From JBDTOX01 sp039933015 (GTDB lineage Bacteria; Pseudomonadota; Gammaproteobacteria; Burkholderiales; Methylophilaceae), in assembly GCA_039933015.1 (NCBI GenBank), contig JBDTOX010000076.1, forward strand, positions 1 through 7,507: a DNA stretch of 7,507 nucleotides. Direction: 5' to 3'. The notes beneath the pieces are model-generated. The model did not search any database. It was not told the origin of the DNA and worked only from the letters and a program-made list of their open reading frames with translations. A program made the translations under genes and the position numbers. Of the stretch, positions 1-6,346 are shown piece after piece (position 1 is the first letter of the stretch; each line of letters begins with the position of its first letter).

Positions 1-1
1 A

Positions 2-2116
2 AAGGAGATCCTGCAGTCTATTACAGATAGCATCGAACTTGAAAACCCGGCCATGTTGTGCAGCATCCTGTTGTTAAGCAGCGATGGCAAGAGTCTTCAT
101 GCCGGTGCTGCATCCGGCCTGCCGGCTTTCTATAATGCAGCCCTGCATGGTATTGAAGTCGGCATGGGTGTGGGCGCGTGCGGCACTGCGGCCTCTACCG
201 GCCAGCGTGTGATTGTCGAGGATATCCAGACGCATCCATACTGTGGACCCTATAGGGAAATCGCCGCTCGGGCAGCGCTGGCCTCATGCTGGTCGGAACC
301 GATCAAGGGCGCTTCCGGCAAAGTGCTCGGCACTTTTGCCATTTATCATCATGAAGTCAAAGCTCCGACCGAAGACGAGATCCAGCTGATTGAGCAGGTA
401 GCCGGCCTGGCAGGGATTGCGATTGATCAAAGCCGCGCCAACGAGGAAAGGCAACTAGCCCTGCTGGTGTATCAGCATAGTGGTGAGGCGATGATGGTCA
501 CTGATGCAGACTGCGCTATTATTACCATTAATCCGGCTTTTACCGAGCTGACGGGCTACACTCTGGATGAAGTCATCGGCAAGAACCCTCACATGCTCAG
601 TTTCGGCCATCAGGATGAAGCTTTCTACCAGGCCATGTGGCATGCCATCAATACCACAGGCTACTGGCAGGGTGAAATCTGGAACCGGCGCAAGAATGGC
701 GATATTTTTGTCGAATGGCTCACCATCAACTCTACTTTCAACGCAGATGGTTCAGTTCACCGCCGGGTCGGATTGTTCTCTGATATCACTGAGAAAAAAG
801 CATCCGATGAGCTGATCTGGCAACAGGCCAATTTCGATCCCCTTACCAGCCTGCCTAACCGCCATATGTTTCTTAATCGTCTAGAGCAGGATATCAGGAA
901 AGCCCATCGTGCCAACTTGCCGCTGGCGCTGATTTTTCTTGATCTGGACCACTTTAAGGAAGTTAACGATACCTTTGGCCATGATATGGGAGATATCCTG
1001 CTACGGGATGCCGCGCAACGTCTGCGCAGCTGTGTGCGCGACACTGATGTTGTGGCGCGCTTGGGAGGGGATGAATTTACTATCATTGTCGGGGAACTGG
1101 CTGACCCCGGTGACGTTGAACGTGTCGCGCAGAATATCCTACAGAAAATTGCCGAGCCATTCCCGCTTGGAATTGAAACCGCTTATGTGTCTGCCAGCAT
1201 CGGTATTACCTTCTATCCTGAGGATGCCGGCAGTGTCAAGCAACTGCTCAAGAATGCTGACCAGGCCATGTATGCCGCCAAAAGCCAAGGTCGCAACCGA
1301 TATAATTATTTCACCGCATCCATGCAGGAGGCGGCACAGAACCGGATGCGGCTGGCCAATGATTTACGCATTGCGCTGGCTCGTGGTGAATTCAAGGTCT
1401 ACTACCAGCCCATCGTGGAACTGGCGACTGGGGCTATCCACAAGGCAGAAGCCCTGATTCGCTGGCAGCATCCGACGCGCGGTCTCATCAGCCCCGGTGA
1501 ATTCATCCACATCGCCGAAGAAACAGGCCTCATACTGGATATCGGTGAGTGGGCGTTCCATGAGGCAGCCAAGCAGGTAGGTCATTGGCGTGCAATGTAC
1601 GATGCCAAATTTCAGATTTGCGTCAACAAGTCACCCGTACAGTTTCATAACGCTGGTAGAGGCCATCGGCCCTGGATCGATTATTTACAAACACTTGGCT
1701 TGCCCGCGCAAAGCATAGTGGTGGAAATTACCGAGAGCCTGTTATTGGATGCAAGTACTTACGTTACCGACAAACTGTTTGAATTTCGCGACGCAGGCAT
1801 GCAAGTGTCGCTCGATGACTTTGGCACGGGCTATTCGGCGCTGCCCTATCTCAAGAAATTCGATATTGACTACCTCAAGATTGACCAGTCGTTTGTGCAT
1901 AATCTGTCCCCTGACTCCAGCGACCTGGCGCTATGTGAGGCTATTATTGTGATGGCGCACAAACTTGACATTGAAGTAATCGCCGAAGGGGTGGAGACCA
2001 CAGAAGAACGTGACTTATTGATAGCCGCTGGCTGCGACTACGCCCAAGGAAATCTATTTTCGCGGCCGGTAACGGTCGAGGAGTTTGAGAAACTGTTTTG
2101 CCAAGACAGGCGTTAG
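2..2116 (+). CDS. GAF-PAS-GGDEF-EAL cyclic-di-GMP signalling protein (5' partial)
   Basis: Sensor protein predicted to make and/or degrade cyclic-di-GMP. A GAF domain (about nt 2-430) is followed by a PAS domain (about 470-800; WQGEIWNRRKNG), a GGDEF domain (about 830-1310) and an EAL domain (about 1340-2100). The GGDEF motif at 1064-1078 is intact, and an RDTD inhibitory I-site lies five residues before it. The EAL side keeps EAL (1448-1456), the Asn of NKSP (1625), Glu of EITES (1724), DDFGTGY (from 1814), Lys of KID (1877), AEGVET (from 1982) and the Gln of QGNLF (2045). Both catalytic domains therefore look competent. The frame is open from nt 2, and the residues before the ATG at 53 (IELENPAMLCSILLL) read as normal GAF sequence. 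That ATG also lacks a Shine-Dalgarno, so it is internal and the gene begins outside the window. At least 704 residues are visible, with no membrane segment among them. Signal, and net cyclase or phosphodiesterase activity, cannot be read from sequence. Confidence 0.95.
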   Translation, partial: KEILQSITDSIELENPAMLCSILLLSSDGKSLHAGAASGLPAFYNAALHGIEVGMGVGACGTAASTGQRVIVEDIQTHPYCGPYREIAARAALASCWSEPIKGASGKVLGTFAIYHHEVKAPTEDEIQLIEQVAGLAGIAIDQSRANEERQLALLVYQHSGEAMMVTDADCAIITINPAFTELTGYTLDEVIGKNPHMLSFGHQDEAFYQAMWHAINTTGYWQGEIWNRRKNGDIFVEWLTINSTFNADGSVHRRVGLFSDITEKKASDELIWQQANFDPLTSLPNRHMFLNRLEQDIRKAHRANLPLALIFLDLDHFKEVNDTFGHDMGDILLRDAAQRLRSCVRDTDVVARLGGDEFTIIVGELADPGDVERVAQNILQKIAEPFPLGIETAYVSASIGITFYPEDAGSVKQLLKNADQAMYAAKSQGRNRYNYFTASMQEAAQNRMRLANDLRIALARGEFKVYYQPIVELATGAIHKAEALIRWQHPTRGLISPGEFIHIAEETGLILDIGEWAFHEAAKQVGHWRAMYDAKFQICVNKSPVQFHNAGRGHRPWIDYLQTLGLPAQSIVVEITESLLLDASTYVTDKLFEFRDAGMQVSLDDFGTGYSALPYLKKFDIDYLKIDQSFVHNLSPDSSDLALCEAIIVMAHKLDIEVIAEGVETTEERDLLIAAGCDYAQGNLFSRPVTVEEFEKLFCQDRR

Positions 2117-2135
2117 TAGCAGTCGGTTTTTTACT

Positions 2136-2159
2136 GGGTATTAAATAACCGGGTATTAA
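2136..2159. repeat. Short direct repeat between convergent genes
   Basis: Two perfect copies of GGGTATTAA (2136-2144 and 2151-2159) lie in the 46-nt gap between the tail-to-tail signalling gene and yaiI-family gene. The gap is AT-rich but I see no strong GC stem with a following T-run on either strand. The best is a 4-bp CAGT/ACTG stem around a T-run near 2120-2136. The gap may hold a weak or Rho-dependent termination zone, but the repeat could equally be chance. Confidence 0.35.
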
Positions 2160-2162
2160 CTA

Positions 2163-2630
2163 TTAGACATGCCTGCCATGAGGTACAAGAAAGCGATCCA
2201 GTTCTGCCGCAAACGCCTGTCTATCTCCCTGGCTGAATGCCGAGGGCCCTGCAATGTCCACACCGCTGCCGCGCAACTCTTCCATGAAGTTGCGCATGGC
2301 AAGCCGCTCGTTGATATTGGCTAGCGAATAGAACTCACCGCGCGGATTAAGTGCATGGCCGCCTTTGGCAATTACCTGGGCAGCCAGTGGTATGTCGGCT
2401 GTAATCACCAGATCCCCGGCCTGCAGTTCCTGCATGATTTTATTGTCTGCCACATCGAAACCGGCAGGCACCTGGAAGGCCTTAATGTAAGGCGATGGCG
2501 GCACGCGCATCAGCTTGTTGGCGATTAGTGTGGTCAGAATGTGCGTGCGTTCCGCAGCGCGAAACAGGATTTCCTTGATGACGAGCGGGCAGGCGTCGGC
2601 GTCTACCCAGATTTGTAAGCCGCGTTGCAT
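2163..2630 (-). CDS. yaiI: YaiI/YqxD family protein (UPF0178, DUF188)
   Basis: Small cytosolic protein of a widely conserved family with no established biochemical role; the fold is related to PIN/NYN-type nucleases. Family motifs in order, from the chosen Met: IWVDADACP (7-15), RVPPS (42-46), GFDVADN (57-63), GDLVITADIPLAA (72-84), LNPRGE (94-99) and SQGDRQAFAAELDRFL near the C-terminus. The 155-residue length fits the family. I chose the start at 2630 because family members usually begin only a few residues before IWVDADACP. An in-frame ATG at 2657 would add nine residues, overlap the recQ stop by 8 nt, and has a plausible GGAAG Shine-Dalgarno 9 nt upstream, whereas the 2630 ATG has none visible. 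Either way the gene sits directly behind recQ and is probably co-transcribed with it. The family call is firm; the start is not. Confidence 0.9.
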   Translation of the reverse strand: MQRGLQIWVDADACPLVIKEILFRAAERTHILTTLIANKLMRVPPSPYIKAFQVPAGFDVADNKIMQELQAGDLVITADIPLAAQVIAKGGHALNPRGEFYSLANINERLAMRNFMEELRGSGVDIAGPSAFSQGDRQAFAAELDRFLVPHGRHV

Positions 2631-2649
2631 AGAAGGTGCATGTACAGGG

Positions 2650-4485
2650 TCAGGCATTTGCCGCATCTTCCAGCACTTTGAGAAATTCATCTCCATAATG
2701 CGCCAGCTTGGCCTGGCCCACGCCGCCAATCTGCGCCAGTTCGTCTAGTGTGGTAGGACGGCGGTTGAGGATTTCCAGCAGTGTGCTGTCATGGAAAATC
2801 ACATAAGGCGGCACGCCCTGGTCCCGCGCAAGCTCCATGCGCTTGGCTTTGAGTAATTGCCAAAGCGGATCGTCGTCAGCGCCGGCAAAGGCTTCCCGCA
2901 CGCGCGCGCTGCGTTCAGCCTTGCTGATTTTACCGCGCACGGGTTCTGCATCGCGGCGCAGCCAGACCTCGGCTTCACCGCGCAATAGCGGCCGTGCGAT
3001 CTCTGTCAGGCGCAGGCCGCCGTAAGCTTCCATATCCGCTTCCAGATATCCTGCGGCAACCAGTTGCCGGTAGACACTGCTCCATTGCGCCTGGCTTAGC
3101 GCTTGCCCGATGCTGAAAGTGGAAAGGTGTTGGTGGCGGGATTTTTCCACTTGAGACGTCAGTTTGCCCAGCAGCACATCGATCAGATGCCCGACACCGA
3201 AGCGTTGTCCTGTGCGATAGACGCACGAGAGCGCCATCTGTGCAGCTTGTGTGCCATCCCAGGTATCCACCGGGTGCAGGCAGTTATCGCACTGGCCACA
3301 AGCGCCCGGATGCTCCTCGCCAAAGTAGCGCAGTATGGCCTGGTGGCGGCAGGCGGTAGATTCGCAATAGCCGAGCAGTGCATCCAGCTTGTGCCGTTCC
3401 AGCCGCTTGCGCTCCTGCGGCGCATCGCCTGCGTCCAGTAGTTGGCGCATGTTGACCACATCACCCAGGCCATAGGTCAGCCAGGCGTTGGCCGGCAGGC
3501 TGTCACGCCCGGCGCGGCCGGTTTCCTGGTAATAGCCTTCCATGCTTTTGGGCAGGTCAAGATGGGCAACAAAACGCACATTGGGCTTGTCTATCCCCAT
3601 GCCGAAAGCCACGGTCGCTACCATGACCACGCCTTCCTCGCGCAGAAAACGGCGCTGGTTGGTGTTGCGCGTCGCGGCATCGAGCCCGGCGTGGTAGGGC
3701 AGCGCATCCCAGCCTTTATCCTTGAGCCAGGCAGCGGTTTCTTCCACTTTTTTGCGCGACAGGCAATAAACAATGCCGGCATCGCCGGCATGTTCGGCTT
3801 GCAGAAAAGCAAGGAGCTGCTGACGCGCGTTATTTTTCTGCGTTACGCGGTAGCGGATATTGGGACGGTCGAAGCTGGAAACGAATTGCCGCGCTTGTTC
3901 CAGCGCCAGCCGTTCAATGATTTCACGCCGTGTTGGGGCATCTGCCGTGGCAGTGAGGGCAATGCGCGGCACGCCGGGAAAGCGCTCGTGCAGTATGCTG
4001 AGTGCGCGGTATTCCGGCCGGAAGTCATGGCCCCATTCGGAAACACAATGCGCCTCGTCTATAGCGAATAAGCTAAGCCCCGAGCTTTCCTGCACCTGCT
4101 CCAGCAAGGCCAGAAAACCGGATGCCAATAAACGTTCGGGTGCCACATAGAGCAGATCCAGAGCGCCGCGCAGCATCTGGCTTTGCACTTCGCGCGCAGA
4201 GTCTGCATCGAGGCTGGAATTGAGAAAGGCGGCACGCACGCCAAGCTGACGTAAGGCATCTACCTGGTCTTGCATGAGCGCGATCAGCGGCGAAACCACA
4301 ATGCCAACGCCGCGCCGTAGTAATGCGGGAATCTGGAAGCACAAGGATTTGCCACCGCCAGTTGGCATCAGCACCAGCGCATCGCCGCCCGCAGTGACAT
4401 GTTCTACAATAGCCCGCTGTTCTCCGCGAAAGCTGCTATAGCCAAATACGTCATGCAATAGCTGTGAGGCGGAGAGGGTGGACAT
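2650..4485 (-). CDS. recQ: ATP-dependent DNA helicase RecQ
   Basis: Superfamily 2 3'-5' DNA helicase that unwinds forks, gaps and recombination intermediates in the RecF repair pathway and in suppression of illegitimate recombination. All parts of a full-length bacterial RecQ are present in 611 residues (E. coli RecQ is about the same length). Walker A is PTGGGKS (41-47), the DEAH box is at 143-146 followed by the aromatic-rich CVSEWGHDFRPEY loop, motif III is TATAD (178-182) and motif VI is QETGRAGRD (320-328). The RQC zinc ligands are Cys379, Cys396, Cys399 and Cys402. A winged helix follows, then a C-terminal HRDC domain (about 533-608). The ATG at 4485 gives the expected N-terminus (LLHDVFGYSSFRGEQ), though no good Shine-Dalgarno precedes it. 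It lies 101 nt downstream of rhlE, and the yaiI-family gene follows at once. No frameshift or missing catalytic residue is seen. Confidence 0.98.
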   Translation of the reverse strand: MSTLSASQLLHDVFGYSSFRGEQRAIVEHVTAGGDALVLMPTGGGKSLCFQIPALLRRGVGIVVSPLIALMQDQVDALRQLGVRAAFLNSSLDADSAREVQSQMLRGALDLLYVAPERLLASGFLALLEQVQESSGLSLFAIDEAHCVSEWGHDFRPEYRALSILHERFPGVPRIALTATADAPTRREIIERLALEQARQFVSSFDRPNIRYRVTQKNNARQQLLAFLQAEHAGDAGIVYCLSRKKVEETAAWLKDKGWDALPYHAGLDAATRNTNQRRFLREEGVVMVATVAFGMGIDKPNVRFVAHLDLPKSMEGYYQETGRAGRDSLPANAWLTYGLGDVVNMRQLLDAGDAPQERKRLERHKLDALLGYCESTACRHQAILRYFGEEHPGACGQCDNCLHPVDTWDGTQAAQMALSCVYRTGQRFGVGHLIDVLLGKLTSQVEKSRHQHLSTFSIGQALSQAQWSSVYRQLVAAGYLEADMEAYGGLRLTEIARPLLRGEAEVWLRRDAEPVRGKISKAERSARVREAFAGADDDPLWQLLKAKRMELARDQGVPPYVIFHDSTLLEILNRRPTTLDELAQIGGVGQAKLAHYGDEFLKVLEDAANA

Positions 4486-4523
4486 GGATGATTTAACGGC
4501 TACACCTGGTGGCTAATACACGA

Positions 4524-4549
4524 TTAAAAAGCGGCAAGCTTAAAAAGCG
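4524..4549. repeat. Tandem 10-bp direct repeat in the rhlE-recQ gap
   Basis: TTAAAAAGCG occurs twice on the plus strand (4524-4533 and 4540-4549), a period of 16 bp. On the transcribed minus strand each copy reads CGCTTTTTAA, giving two T-runs downstream of the hairpin at 4556-4578. The copies lie within the 101 nt between the rhlE stop and the recQ start, where I could not recognise a convincing sigma-70 promoter. Confidence 0.45.
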
Positions 4550-4555
4550 TTTACG

Positions 4556-4578
4556 TGCCTGTGTTGGTAAGACAGGCA
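4556..4578 (-). terminator. Possible weak terminator or attenuating hairpin after rhlE
   Basis: A perfect 7-bp stem (TGCCTGT at 4556-4562 pairing with ACAGGCA at 4572-4578, 9-nt loop) begins about 8 nt after the rhlE stop codon. Reading on the minus strand, the first T5 run (4546-4542) comes about 9 nt after the stem. That is too far for a textbook intrinsic terminator, so it may be a 3'-end stabilising stem or a leaky terminator that allows some read-through into recQ. Confidence 0.35.
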
Positions 4579-4586
4579 GCGCATGG

Positions 4587-6146
4587 CTAGCGCCCCCGAT
4601 ATCCGCTCTTGGGAGCGAACAAGGCTGGTTGCGGCATAGCCTGATGGCGAGCGGCTTCCGACATGGGCTTGCCAGATTTGTTCTGGGCCGGGGCGGCATC
4701 TGGCTTCCTGGCATGCCCGTTTGCTTGTTGCGGGTTGCGGGGGTTGTCCTGTGGATTCGCGCTTCTGCCATTGGGTGTATGGCGTGCGTTGGCTTGGCCC
4801 GGGCGCCCATTGGCATCCCTTTGTGGCCGGCCTTCAGTATTTGATCTGGTCCGGTCTTGAGGCTGCCCCTGTGGCCGTGCCTGGCCTTGGCGCTGGCTGC
4901 CTTCCTGACGCTGACCTTGGCCCTGGCGTTGCCCTTGCCCTTGGCTGCGGCGCTGCTGCTGCTGTCTTGGCGGGCGTGGTGCTTCCGGTTCCGGTTTAGC
5001 GGATGGGACAAAGCTTTCGACAGTGACCTTGGGGATTTCGCGTTTAATCAGGCGTTCGATATCCTTCAGGTACGGCATTTCCTCATGGTCCACCAGCGAT
5101 ATCGCAGCGCCACTACTGCCTGCACGGCCAGTACGGCCAATGCGGTGTACATAATCTTCAGGCACATTCGGCAGCTCAAAATTGACGACTTGCGGCAGTT
5201 GTTCAATGTCCAGGCCGCGTGCGGCAATGTCGGTGGCTACCAGCACGGGCATGGAGCCATCCTTGAATTGCGCCAAGGCCTTGGTGCGCGCAGATTGACT
5301 TTTGTTGCCGTGAATCGCAGCTGCGGGAATGCCGTCTTTAATCAGTTTTTCTGCCAGCTTGTTCGCGCCGTGCTTGGTGCGGGTAAAAATCAGCACTTGC
5401 TTCCAGTCGTGATGCTTGATCAGATGGCTCATGAGCTCGCGCTTATGGCTCTGGCCGACCAAGTGCACGGTTTGTTCGACCAGTTCGGATGCGGTGTTGC
5501 GGCGTGCGACTTCAACAAAGCCCGGGTTGTGCAACAGGCCGTCGGCCAGTGCCTTGATCTCATCAGAAAACGTGGCGGAGAACAGCAGGTTTTGCCGTTG
5601 TTTAGGCAGTAGGGCGAGGATTTTCTTGATGTCGCGAATGAAACCCATGTCCAGCATGCGGTCAGCTTCATCCAGTACCAGAATTTCAACGCCGGAAAGA
5701 TCCACCGTTTTCTGGCTGACATGGTCCAGCAGACGCCCTGGCGTTGCTACCAGGATGTCCAGATGGCGCGACAGGCGGTTAATTTGCGGGTTAATGTTAA
5801 CGCCGCCAAAAATCACCATGGATTTCAACGACAGGTATTTGCCATAGGTTTTGACGGATTCTTCCACCTGCGCCGCGAGTTCGCGCGTGGGTGTCAAAAT
5901 CAGGCAGCGCGGCTGGCCAGCCTTGTTCTGGGCAGGCTTTGCCTGCAGCAAATGCAGTAGTGGCAAGGTAAAGCCGGCGGTTTTCCCAGTGCCGGTTTGT
6001 GCGCCGGCGAGTAGATCGCCGCCGCTTAATACCTGCGGAATAGCCTTGGCCTGAATCGGCGTTGGCGTGGTGTAACCTGCGTCAGCAATGGCACGCATAA
6101 TGGGTTCTGCTAGACCTAGGTCAGCGAAATGGATTTCAGTAGACAA
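4587..6146 (-). CDS. rhlE: DEAD-box ATP-dependent RNA helicase, RhlE type
   Basis: Unwinds RNA duplexes using ATP; RhlE-type proteins act in ribosome assembly and RNA turnover, often in the cold. The 519-residue protein has the upstream Phe of the Q motif (FADLGLAEPI, Phe7), PTPIQ (28-32), motif I AQTGTGKT (49-56), PTRELA (86-91), TPGRL (135-139), the DEAD box (159-162), SAT (190-192), ATDIAARGLD (304-313) and motif VI HRIGRTGRAG (334-343). Residues from about 381 form a long basic, disordered tail rich in Gln, Gly, Arg and Pro, ending SGYRGR; such tails typically bind RNA. The start codon is TTG (6144-6146), supported by AGGAG 7 nt upstream; the next Met (residue 17) would remove the Q-motif aromatic. 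The promoter and structured leader upstream suggest separate, possibly post-transcriptional, control. RhlE is the best subfamily call because the N-terminus begins just before the Q motif, but tail-variable DEAD-box paralogues are hard to separate by eye. Confidence 0.95.
   Translation of the reverse strand: MSTEIHFADLGLAEPIMRAIADAGYTTPTPIQAKAIPQVLSGGDLLAGAQTGTGKTAGFTLPLLHLLQAKPAQNKAGQPRCLILTPTRELAAQVEESVKTYGKYLSLKSMVIFGGVNINPQINRLSRHLDILVATPGRLLDHVSQKTVDLSGVEILVLDEADRMLDMGFIRDIKKILALLPKQRQNLLFSATFSDEIKALADGLLHNPGFVEVARRNTASELVEQTVHLVGQSHKRELMSHLIKHHDWKQVLIFTRTKHGANKLAEKLIKDGIPAAAIHGNKSQSARTKALAQFKDGSMPVLVATDIAARGLDIEQLPQVVNFELPNVPEDYVHRIGRTGRAGSSGAAISLVDHEEMPYLKDIERLIKREIPKVTVESFVPSAKPEPEAPRPPRQQQQRRSQGQGQRQGQGQRQEGSQRQGQARPQGQPQDRTRSNTEGRPQRDANGRPGQANARHTPNGRSANPQDNPRNPQQANGHARKPDAAPAQNKSGKPMSEAARHQAMPQPALFAPKSGYRGR
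4854..4964 (-). repeat. Low-complexity Gln/Gly/Arg tract coding region in rhlE
   Basis: Codons for helicase residues 395-431 form imperfect short repeats: a CAG run encoding QQQQ (395-398), then alternating Gln-Gly and Gln-Arg units built from CAG/CAA and GGC/GGG/GGT codons. The pattern looks like expansion by replication slippage, and units remain in frame. The antisense strand is consequently Leu/Ala-like and free of stops, which produces spurious plus-strand reading frames here. Confidence 0.75.
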
Positions 6147-6158
6147 TGTAAAACTCCT
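6144..6158 (-). promoter_or_regulatory. Ribosome binding site fixing the TTG start of rhlE
   Basis: On the minus strand AGGAG (6158-6154) is followed by a 7-nt spacer and TTG (6146-6144), then codons for STEIHFADLGL. The near-consensus Shine-Dalgarno with ideal spacing is the reason for accepting a non-ATG start; no in-frame ATG lies upstream nearby. Confidence 0.8.
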
Positions 6159-6303
6159 GCGACGGCCTTTTGCAGCCCCTTGTGGGCTTGATGCAATACC
6201 AATCGAGGCAGACGTATTAAGAGATCAATTAATGAACGATGTTAAAAGCATCGAGTTGATCAGGTGGATAAATGCCGCTGCGCTGATTGGTATGGCGCAG
6301 GGA
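6147..6303 (-). promoter_or_regulatory. Long, potentially structured 5' leader of rhlE
   Basis: If transcription starts just past the -10 box at 6310-6315, the mRNA leader is about 157 nt, long for a bacterial housekeeping gene. It contains three nested inverted repeats that can fold together: 6285-6293 with 6196-6204 (9 bp, ATACCAATC/GATTGGTAT), 6256-6261 with 6223-6228 (6 bp) and 6249-6253 with 6237-6241 (5 bp, 7-nt loop). A separate hairpin (AGCCC/GGGCT, 6174-6188) lies just upstream of the ribosome binding site. I recognise no known riboswitch or RNA family. Cold-shock mRNAs often have long structured leaders, so thermoregulation is an inference only. Confidence 0.45.
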
Positions 6304-6309
6304 AACTGG

Positions 6310-6337
6310 ATTATACGGGGGACTGAAATAAAAGCCA
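6310..6337 (-). promoter_or_regulatory. Candidate sigma-70 promoter for rhlE
   Basis: A perfect TATAAT -10 hexamer lies on the minus strand at 6315-6310, between the MAPEG stop and the rhlE start. The best-placed -35 is TGGCTT (6337-6332, 16-nt spacer), a poor match to TTGACA. The -10 is convincing and the -35 weak, so strength or activator dependence is unknown. Confidence 0.5.
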
Positions 6338-6346
6338 GCAGTCTTG

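Noticed and set aside
1..10. AAAGGAG at the window start looks like a Shine-Dalgarno.
   Set aside because: It lies inside the open signalling-gene frame and no start codon follows at usable distance; the next ATG in frame is 46 nt away.
939..1457. Plus-strand open frame of 172 codons.
   Set aside because: It is a shifted-frame shadow of the GGDEF region, whose motifs are in the other frame; its protein resembles no family I know.
3770..3800. Short GCCGGCAT-type repeats resembling a small repeat array.
   Set aside because: They lie in recQ and simply encode an Ala-Gly-Asp-Ala-Gly segment in a GC-rich context.
3442..4071. Plus-strand open frame of 209 codons antisense to recQ.
   Set aside because: It runs opposite the conserved helicase core, has no recognisable domain, and its openness is expected from codon bias on the other strand.
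4493..5011. Minus-strand open frame of 172 codons over the helicase tail and the following gap.
   Set aside because: It is a frame-shifted reading of the low-complexity tail; the tail in frame with the DEAD-box core runs without interruption to its own stop.
4857..5612. Plus-strand open frame of 251 codons beginning with a Leu/Ala-rich, membrane-like stretch.
   Set aside because: The hydrophobic start is the antisense of the Gln/Gly/Arg tract of the RNA helicase, and the rest is antisense to its conserved motifs.
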